Assembly: GCA_002700865.1 (NCBI GenBank) | Contig: PAFB01000126.1 | Coordinates: 1-10,464 of the forward strand | Reading direction: 5' to 3' | DNA length: 10,464 bases | Source of the DNA: Rhodospirillaceae bacterium | GTDB lineage: Bacteria > Pseudomonadota > Alphaproteobacteria > UBA7985 | Shown here: positions 5,876 through 10,464 of the stretch, piece by piece | How positions within the stretch are numbered: position 1 is the stretch's first letter | Layout of the letters: every line of letters begins with the position of its first letter | Position numbers and translations under genes: made by a program | Notes under the pieces: model-generated | Seen by the model: only the letters and a program-made list of their open reading frames with translations | Database searches by the model: none | Told to the model about the DNA's origin: nothing

Positions 5876-7000
5876 ATGTCCACTTCGCAACTGTTTTCAC
5901 CGATCACGCTGGGCGGCGTGGACTTGAGCAACCGCATTATCGTCGCGCCCATGTGCCAGTACAGCGCCGACAAGGGTAACGCCACCGACTGGCATCTGAT
6001 GCACCTGGGCCAGTTCGCAGTCAGTGGGGTCGGGCTGGTGATGGTGGAGGCGACGGGTGTGAGTCCGGAAGCGCGGATTTCGCCGGGGTGCCTGGGGCTA
6101 TGGTCGGACGAGAATCAGGCTGCCCTGACCCGCGTCGTCCGGTTCTGTCAGGACTTCGGTAATGCCAAAATGGGTATTCAGCTTGCCCACGCCGGCCGCA
6201 AAGCCTCCACGGACCTGCCCTGGCGCGGTGCCAAGCCGATCTCGGCGTCTGACCCGCGCGGCTGGCAGACGGTGGCCCCTTCTGCTGTCCCTTATAGCCC
6301 TGCGTTTGAAACGCCGACCGCTTTGGATGAGGCTGGCATGGCCAAGGTCGTTGATGACTTTCGCGCTGCGGCTCAGCGGGCCGATGCCATTGGATTTGAT
6401 GTGCTCGAAGTCCACATGGCGCATGGGTACTTGCTGCACCAGTTCCTGTCGCCGATTACCAACCAGCGCAATGATGCCTATGGAGGCGCGCTTGATGGCC
6501 GAATGCGTTTTCCGCTGGAGGTTTTTGCGGCTGTTCGCGAGGTCTGGCCCGCAAACAAAGCGCTCGGCGTTCGCATTTCGGCGACGGATTGGATCGAAAC
6601 GTCGAGCTGGGATGTCCCCGAGGCGTCCTGCTTTACCGCTGCGCTCAAGGATGCTGGTGCTGAGTTCATCGACGTCTCCAGCGCCGGCATCTCTGCGGAG
6701 CAGCAGATCGACGCTGGACCGGGCTACCAGACTGGCTTTGCCGCCGCCATCAGGCGTGACGTGGACATTCCAACCATGGCTGTCGGTCAAATTACGGAGC
6801 CTCAACAGGCAGAGGCCATCCTTCGGTCCGGGCAGGCTGATATGGTGGCGCTGGCGCGCGGCATGGTGATCAACCCGCGCTGGGCATGGCATGCGGCTGA
6901 AGTGCTGGAGGGCGAAGCGGCCTATGCGCCGCAATACATGCGGTCAAGCCGTGCTTTGCGGGGCGAGCCGATCCCCGGCAATCCGCCGGTTCAGTCCTAG
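5876..7000 (+). CDS. Old Yellow Enzyme family ene-reductase (YqjM/XenA class NADPH:FMN oxidoreductase)
   Basis: 374 residues from ATG 5876, where the OYE N-terminus (LFSPITLGGVDLSNRI) begins. A GTG at 5789 would add 29 residues with no family likeness. The FMN TIM barrel is complete: APMCQYS holds Cys27 and Tyr29, diagnostic of the YqjM/XenA class, where Cys tunes the flavin. QLAHAGRKAS at 102-111 binds FMN and substrate. H180/H183/Y185 in VHMAHGYLLHQFLSP is the substrate-binding pair with proton donor. Arg232 (GVRIS) and Arg328 (ALARGM) contact FMN phosphate. NPRWAWHAA near the end carries a Trp, as XenA does. It would reduce activated C=C bonds of enones, enals or nitro compounds. Only a weak ribosome site (TTGGAA) precedes the ATG. 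The stop overlaps that of the convergent MATE gene. Confidence 0.93.
   Translation: MSTSQLFSPITLGGVDLSNRIIVAPMCQYSADKGNATDWHLMHLGQFAVSGVGLVMVEATGVSPEARISPGCLGLWSDENQAALTRVVRFCQDFGNAKMGIQLAHAGRKASTDLPWRGAKPISASDPRGWQTVAPSAVPYSPAFETPTALDEAGMAKVVDDFRAAAQRADAIGFDVLEVHMAHGYLLHQFLSPITNQRNDAYGGALDGRMRFPLEVFAAVREVWPANKALGVRISATDWIETSSWDVPEASCFTAALKDAGAEFIDVSSAGISAEQQIDAGPGYQTGFAAAIRRDVDIPTMAVGQITEPQQAEAILRSGQADMVALARGMVINPRWAWHAAEVLEGEAAYAPQYMRSSRALRGEPIPGNPPVQS
6997..7000. other. Shared CTAG: overlapping convergent stop codons
   Basis: The tetranucleotide CTAG contains the TAG stop of the plus-strand ene-reductase (6998-7000) and, on the other strand, the TAG stop of the MATE gene (6999-6997). Transcripts from either side must read into the opposite gene, so there is no dedicated terminator at this junction. 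Confidence 0.9.
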
Positions 7001-8361
7001 CTCGGAAGGCGCTTGTACCACGCGCGGTGGAGCCAGAAGCGGTGCAAAAGCAGGGCAGAGGCACAAAACAAACCCGCGACCAGGCCCGCCCAGACGCCGA
7101 TTTCTTCCAAGGGTGTCCAGAAGCCAAGAACGTAGCCCGCGGGCATACCCAGCACCCAATAGCTCAGCGCAGCCATGACCATGGGGGTCCGGGTATCCTG
7201 CACCCCGCGCAAGAGACCCATGGCCATGACTTGCGTGCCATCAGCCAGTTGAAACAGAGCGGCGATGGCCATCAGGCCTACACCAACCTGAATGATCTCC
7301 GCGCGATTGGGTTCGTTCGGATCAAGAAACAGGCCCACCAGAAGCTCTGGAATGCCCAAAAACAACATCAGCGTAAGCCCAATCATGCCCAACGACAGCG
7401 TAAACGCCATCCGTCCGCCCCTGAGCAGCCCGGTAACATCCCCCAGCCCGTAAGCCTGACCCGCTCGCACCGTCGCCGCCTGAGACAGGCCGATGTGAAC
7501 CATGAAGGCGGTTGAGGTGATTTGCATGGCGATCCCGTGGGCGGCCAGTTGCAGGGTTCCAAGCCATCCCATCATCAGGGCTGCTGCGGTAAAAAGCCCG
7601 CTTTCGGCCAGATGCGTGAGGCCGATGGGCCACCCCAGTCGATAAACCTCCTGAAACGCCTCCCAATCGGGGCGCCAGAGCCTTTGAAACAGCGCGTGCT
7701 CAGGCAAAATCCGAACAGCGTAGAGGCAAAGCCCAGCCAGCATCAGGCATTGGTTCAGCAGTGTCGCGATGGCAGCGCCAATAATGCCCAATTCCGGAAA
7801 CCCCCAGTTGCCGAAGATGAGCGCCCAATTCGCCAAAGCGTTCCCGACCCCGCCCAAAACGGTGATCCATAGAATAACCTGAGCCCGTTCCAGCGCAGCG
7901 AGATAGCTTTGCAGCACCTTGACCAACAAGGCGGGAAACATGCTCCAGCCAGCAATTCGCAGATAGTCCTGCGCTAGTGCGGCGATTTCCGGGTCCTGCC
8001 CCAGCAAGCGGAGGATCGGCTCTGACCACCACATGAGCGGCATCAGTCCACTCGCCGCCAAGAAGGACAGCCAAAGCCCCATTCTGGTGATGCGCCGAAC
8101 CTGCACCGGGTCGTTGGCGCTGTTGGCAGAGGCAACCATCGGCATCACAGCGAGTGAAAAGCCGCTGCCAACCACAAACAAGGTGAAAAAGAACGATGTT
8201 GCCAACACGCCAGCGGCCAGCGTCTCAACGCTGTACCATCCCAGCATAATGGTATCGGTCAGCCCGACCGCCGCATGCGCAAGCTGACTGCCCGCCAGCG
8301 GCACGCCCAAAGCCAGCAAACCGCGCGCATGGCGTCCGTAACTCATTTCTGTGACTGACAT
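6997..8361 (-). CDS. MATE-family multidrug efflux transporter (NorM-like)
   Basis: 454 residues from ATG 8361, chosen for AGGGA five bases upstream; a GTG at 8382 would add seven residues without a ribosome site. Two MatE repeats give about 12 transmembrane helices. The first begins GVPLAGSQLAHAAVGLTDTIMLG, close to the NorM N-terminal helix signature. The second repeat begins near LGWPIGLTHLAESGLFTAA. The conserved mid-helix GVQDTRTPM near the C-terminus and the Gly/Pro-rich AGYVLGFW are also MATE features. The protein would export cationic drugs or dyes from the cytoplasm, driven by a Na+ or H+ gradient. Its last codons converge on the ene-reductase gene with a 4-bp overlap and no room for a terminator between them. 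The promoter must lie in the 428-bp region shared with the porin. Confidence 0.93.
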   Translation of the reverse strand: MSVTEMSYGRHARGLLALGVPLAGSQLAHAAVGLTDTIMLGWYSVETLAAGVLATSFFFTLFVVGSGFSLAVMPMVASANSANDPVQVRRITRMGLWLSFLAASGLMPLMWWSEPILRLLGQDPEIAALAQDYLRIAGWSMFPALLVKVLQSYLAALERAQVILWITVLGGVGNALANWALIFGNWGFPELGIIGAAIATLLNQCLMLAGLCLYAVRILPEHALFQRLWRPDWEAFQEVYRLGWPIGLTHLAESGLFTAAALMMGWLGTLQLAAHGIAMQITSTAFMVHIGLSQAATVRAGQAYGLGDVTGLLRGGRMAFTLSLGMIGLTLMLFLGIPELLVGLFLDPNEPNRAEIIQVGVGLMAIAALFQLADGTQVMAMGLLRGVQDTRTPMVMAALSYWVLGMPAGYVLGFWTPLEEIGVWAGLVAGLFCASALLLHRFWLHRAWYKRLPS

Positions 8362-8514
8362 ACCCATCCCTGAGGCCAGCACTAACAGGGTTGCGGCCGC
8401 TCTCGTGTAAAATTGCTGTCTTAGAGCCTTTCAGCAAGCCCTTTCCGACTGTCAGCCGCTTGGAGACGTATCCGGGGAGGGTGCCCGGTTGGTTTTCAGG
8501 TGTGCTCAGGCGCC

Positions 8515-8557
8515 ATTTTTTGCCTTTGCGAGGGGTTGGCATGGCGATTTTTTGCCT
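8515..8557. repeat. Direct repeat of ATTTTTTGCCT
   Basis: ATTTTTTGCCT occurs at 8515-8525 and 8547-8557, each preceded by a GGCG-type sequence. Repeat unit plus spacer is 32 bp, about three helical turns. No function is evident; a regulator site for either divergent gene is possible. Confidence 0.4.
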
Positions 8558-8677
8558 GATGGGCAGGTTTGTCAGCTGAAATGCAGCGGATTGGAGGCCC
8601 GAAATCATTGAAAAACGCATAAATAGTGATGCACGGTTGCAACATCACTCTAAAAACACTCTGTAACCTATTGAAAT

Positions 8678-8736
8678 AAGGCATATTCATTTTGTAAAAG
8701 GCACATGCATTTGAAATTTGAAGGCGCAGGTTTTCA
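8678..8736. promoter_or_regulatory. Three degenerate tandem repeats (AAGGCAxATxCATTT) upstream of the porin
   Basis: AAGGCATATTCATTTT (8678-8693) and AAGGCACATGCATTTG (8698-8713) agree at 13 of 16 bases with a 20-bp period. A weaker third copy starts with AAGGCGCAGG at 8721 (10 of 16 against the second). Direct repeats about two helical turns apart are the form of tandem response-regulator sites such as those of OmpR/PhoB-type proteins, which often control porins. The repeats are visible; the regulator is inferred. Confidence 0.4.
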
Positions 8737-8742
8737 GCGCAT

Positions 8743-8769
8743 CCGGTTAATTTTCATTTTTAAGGCCGG
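8743..8769 (+). promoter_or_regulatory. Hairpin in the probable 5' leader of the porin mRNA
   Basis: CCGGTTAA (8743-8750) can pair with TTAA (8760-8763) and CCGG (8766-8769) across a 9-nt loop, with a two-base GG bulge. It ends eight bases before the porin ribosome site GGAGA (8778-8782). Such leader structures can protect the mRNA or tune translation. Pairing is seen in the sequence; presence in the transcript depends on an unmapped start site. Confidence 0.35.
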
Positions 8770-8789
8770 GTATTTTTGGAGAATTTATT

Positions 8790-10403
8790 ATGAAGTTCCA
8801 TTTGATTGCAGGCTCCAGTCTGGTCGGTGTCACGACTGCTGGCTTTGTTGGTGCCGTAGACATTACTCTGGGCGGTTCGATTGATTTGGGCGTCGAGTTT
8901 GGCGTTAACAAGTCCAACGCCAATCTGACTTTTTCTGACTCTTACAACAGCATAGCCCTGTATCTGAACGCAGCGGGTACGACCGATGCTGGCCTGAAGT
9001 ATGGCGGTTCGTTCTCTCTGGGCACCACCGCCTCGATCGAGTTTAACCCCTACGTTGAAAGCAGCGTAAATTACCTGGTTAAAGCGACTGTTGAAGGCGC
9101 AAGCGACATCATGGCGGCGCTTTACAACGTATCTGGCGGCGGTGCTGTCAGCTCTCCGGACGTTGTTGCTGTTAAAATCAACTCTTCCTGGCGCTCTGTT
9201 GACGACGTGCGCACCGATTACCTGGTGAGCGCAGCGCCAAGCTTCTCTTCGTCCAATATCTGTAAGATTGCAGGCCGCGGAACTGCGTCCTCTGGCGTAT
9301 TTGCAGGCCCGCTGAACAGCACAAACGCTGAAGAAGCGGCTTTGGTCAGCGGTGGCTATCTGCCTGTAGGTCAGCTTGCTGTCATGGGCTCAACGACTGT
9401 TGCCGCTGGTGCAACCGAGACAATTTCCTTGGCGGCTGGCGGAAGCCTTGTCACCACGCACGGTGCCACGGCGCAAATTACTCAAACCACGAACCTGACC
9501 GCGTCTTTCGCAAACCCAGCCGCTGCAACGGCCGCGATAACCCGCTACCACTTTCTGGTAAAGGGTGCTGTCGATATGGACGGCGGCGGTGCTGTGACCA
9601 ATGATACTGTGACCGACGCGCTGGTTTACGTTGGGCCTTTCATGGAAGTGCAAATGGCGTCTTCGACCACCAAGCTGGTGGTTGGTGCGGCCTGTGTTCA
9701 GGGCCTGAACGACTCTGATGCCGCGTATTACCTCGACAATGTCTCCAAAGTCATGACGGCAAGCGATGCCTCCATCTACATCGAAGGTGGCTTTGGCAAG
9801 TTGACCCTGCAAACCAGCGACTACGCTGGTAGCGTAAGCGCGATTGCTGGTGCCGGTGATCAGGCCGACATCAGTGCAGACGGCTTGGTTGTCGTCGGCG
9901 AAAGCGTGGGTCTGCTGGGTGCAAATCCATTCGTTGCCATTGATCTGGCGCCGGATTCTGCTTTGGGTCAGCTCGAATTGCTGACGGGTGCCAGCGTCAA
10001 TCTTGGCGGTTTGATTGCAGCCTTTGACGTCAAAGTCGGAAGCGACGATTTGATTGCCGTTGATACCTGGGATCTGGGTGTGGATTACGCGCTGGGCGGT
10101 CTCTCTGTCGGCTTCGCAGCGGACTCCAACAACGATTGGGGCCTGTCGGCATCCGTTGCCAGCGGCGGCTTTGCGGTAGACGCTGAATTCGGTGCAACCG
10201 GCAATGAAGACCACACCAAGTCGGGGCTTGTTTACTCGGTTGTAGGTGCAACCTCGCTGAACGGCTTCGGGATCTCTCTGGGTCTGGATCAGGACCTGAA
10301 GACGTCCTTCGGTGTTTCCTATGACATCGGCGCGCTGAACCTCTACGCCGGCTACGACGTGGCTGACGAAGGCGGCGCAGTTGGTGCAGCGCTGTCCTTC
10401 TAA
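8790..10403 (+). CDS. Large porin-like outer-membrane beta-barrel protein
   Basis: 537 residues. The start is supported by GGAGA seven bases upstream of the ATG. A type I signal peptide (MKFHLIAGSSLVGVTTAGFVGA, cleaved about residue 22/23) is followed by the porin-like strand VDITLGGSIDLGVEFG. The last third is alternating beta strands (LGVDYALGGLSVGFAAD, FGISLGLDQDL, LNLYAGYDV), and the protein ends in Phe (GAALSF), the outer-membrane insertion signal. It should form a diffusion channel. The block EGGFGKLTLQTSDYAG (332-347) resembles the FGxLxxG segment normally found nearer the N-terminus of Rhodobacter-type porins. Here about 230 Ala/Ser/Thr/Val-rich residues precede it, making the protein longer than the usual 300-400. 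It has two Cys, at 158 and 302, uncommon in porins and possibly a disulfide. The exact family (Porin_4-like) is probable, not proven. It is followed by a terminator, so probably monocistronic. Confidence 0.82.
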   Translation: MKFHLIAGSSLVGVTTAGFVGAVDITLGGSIDLGVEFGVNKSNANLTFSDSYNSIALYLNAAGTTDAGLKYGGSFSLGTTASIEFNPYVESSVNYLVKATVEGASDIMAALYNVSGGGAVSSPDVVAVKINSSWRSVDDVRTDYLVSAAPSFSSSNICKIAGRGTASSGVFAGPLNSTNAEEAALVSGGYLPVGQLAVMGSTTVAAGATETISLAAGGSLVTTHGATAQITQTTNLTASFANPAAATAAITRYHFLVKGAVDMDGGGAVTNDTVTDALVYVGPFMEVQMASSTTKLVVGAACVQGLNDSDAAYYLDNVSKVMTASDASIYIEGGFGKLTLQTSDYAGSVSAIAGAGDQADISADGLVVVGESVGLLGANPFVAIDLAPDSALGQLELLTGASVNLGGLIAAFDVKVGSDDLIAVDTWDLGVDYALGGLSVGFAADSNNDWGLSASVASGGFAVDAEFGATGNEDHTKSGLVYSVVGATSLNGFGISLGLDQDLKTSFGVSYDIGALNLYAGYDVADEGGAVGAALSF

Positions 10404-10419
10404 ACGGGCTTTCTCTGAA

Positions 10420-10453
10420 AACCATAGGGCCCGACGAACGGCCCGGTTTTTAT
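10420..10453 (+). terminator. Rho-independent terminator of the porin gene
   Basis: GGGCC (10427-10431) pairs with GGCCC (10440-10444) around an 8-nt loop. AACC (10420-10423) can extend the stem with GGTT (10445-10448) past an ATA bulge. The 3' arm runs into TTTTTAT. It lies 17 bp past the porin stop codon at 10401-10403. Confidence 0.75.
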
Positions 10454-10464
10454 CCTAGAGGCGA

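Larger units (their letters stand above)
8362..8789. other. 428-bp divergent intergenic region between MATE and porin genes
   Basis: No convincing gene is present. Short frames on both strands (for example plus 8391-8579 and minus 8225-8620) carry no recognisable motif, and the minus one overlaps the MATE start out of frame. The half nearest the porin is AT-rich and holds the tandem AAGGC repeats and a leader hairpin. The half nearest the MATE gene is GC-richer and holds the direct repeat at 8515-8557. The length leaves room for an unannotated small RNA, but no terminator was found to support one. Confidence 0.6.

Noticed and set aside
6098..6934. 278-residue minus-strand frame and overlapping plus frame 6162-6869
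   Set aside because: Both are shadows of the ene-reductase, whose FMN-binding and catalytic residues are intact.
8225..8620. 131-residue minus-strand frame upstream of the MATE gene
   Set aside because: It overlaps the MATE N-terminus in another frame, has no motif, and ends within the transporter coding region.
8747..8763. TTAA-N9-TTAA as a CtrA box
   Set aside because: The alphaproteobacterial CtrA site needs TTAA-N7-TTAA; the spacing here is 9, and the repeats are better explained as hairpin arms.
9390..10214. 274-residue minus-strand frame
   Set aside because: Antisense to the porin, which has a signal peptide, C-terminal Phe and terminator; the antisense protein has no family likeness.

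Overview
The window looks like a piece of an alphaproteobacterial chromosome, most likely a marine Rhodobacteraceae (Roseobacter-type) genome. That reading rests on the base and codon use of the metabolic genes, a Rhodobacter-style outer-membrane porin, and an Old Yellow Enzyme of the YqjM/XenA class. It is an inference from style; no rRNA or other taxonomic marker is present.

Bases 1-4135 are accessory DNA. A P4-type tyrosine integrase on the minus strand runs off the left edge and is cut at its catalytic His-Gly motif. To its right are three minus-strand genes that would be transcribed in the order membrane/coiled-coil protein (2819-3742, possibly related to putative abortive-infection proteins), small lipoprotein (2303-2749), and GIY-YIG nuclease-fold protein with a DUF4357-like tail (1373-2284). 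Divergent to them lies the 5' stump of a type III-like DNA adenine methyltransferase (about 3905-4066), broken just before its catalytic DPPY motif. Integrase, decayed methyltransferase, nuclease-fold protein and possible Abi-like membrane protein together look like an eroded defence or genomic island. Its right border with the chromosome falls between about 4066 and 4135.

Bases 4136-8361 are ordinary chromosome: an aldehyde dehydrogenase (minus), a divergent OYE-family ene-reductase (plus), and a MATE efflux transporter (minus) that converges on the ene-reductase so tightly that both stop codons share one CTAG. The aldehyde dehydrogenase and ene-reductase share a 240-bp divergent intergenic region with two operator-like palindromes, which suggests joint control of an aldehyde or enone detoxification pair. 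The efflux pump next door fits a xenobiotic theme but is not in their operons.

Bases 8362-10464 hold a 428-bp divergent regulatory region and a large porin-like outer-membrane protein (537 aa) with a signal peptide, a C-terminal Phe and an intrinsic terminator. Three degenerate AAGGC-type direct repeats, about two helical turns apart, and a hairpin in the probable 5' leader precede the porin. No tRNA, rRNA, CRISPR array or intact insertion sequence was seen.
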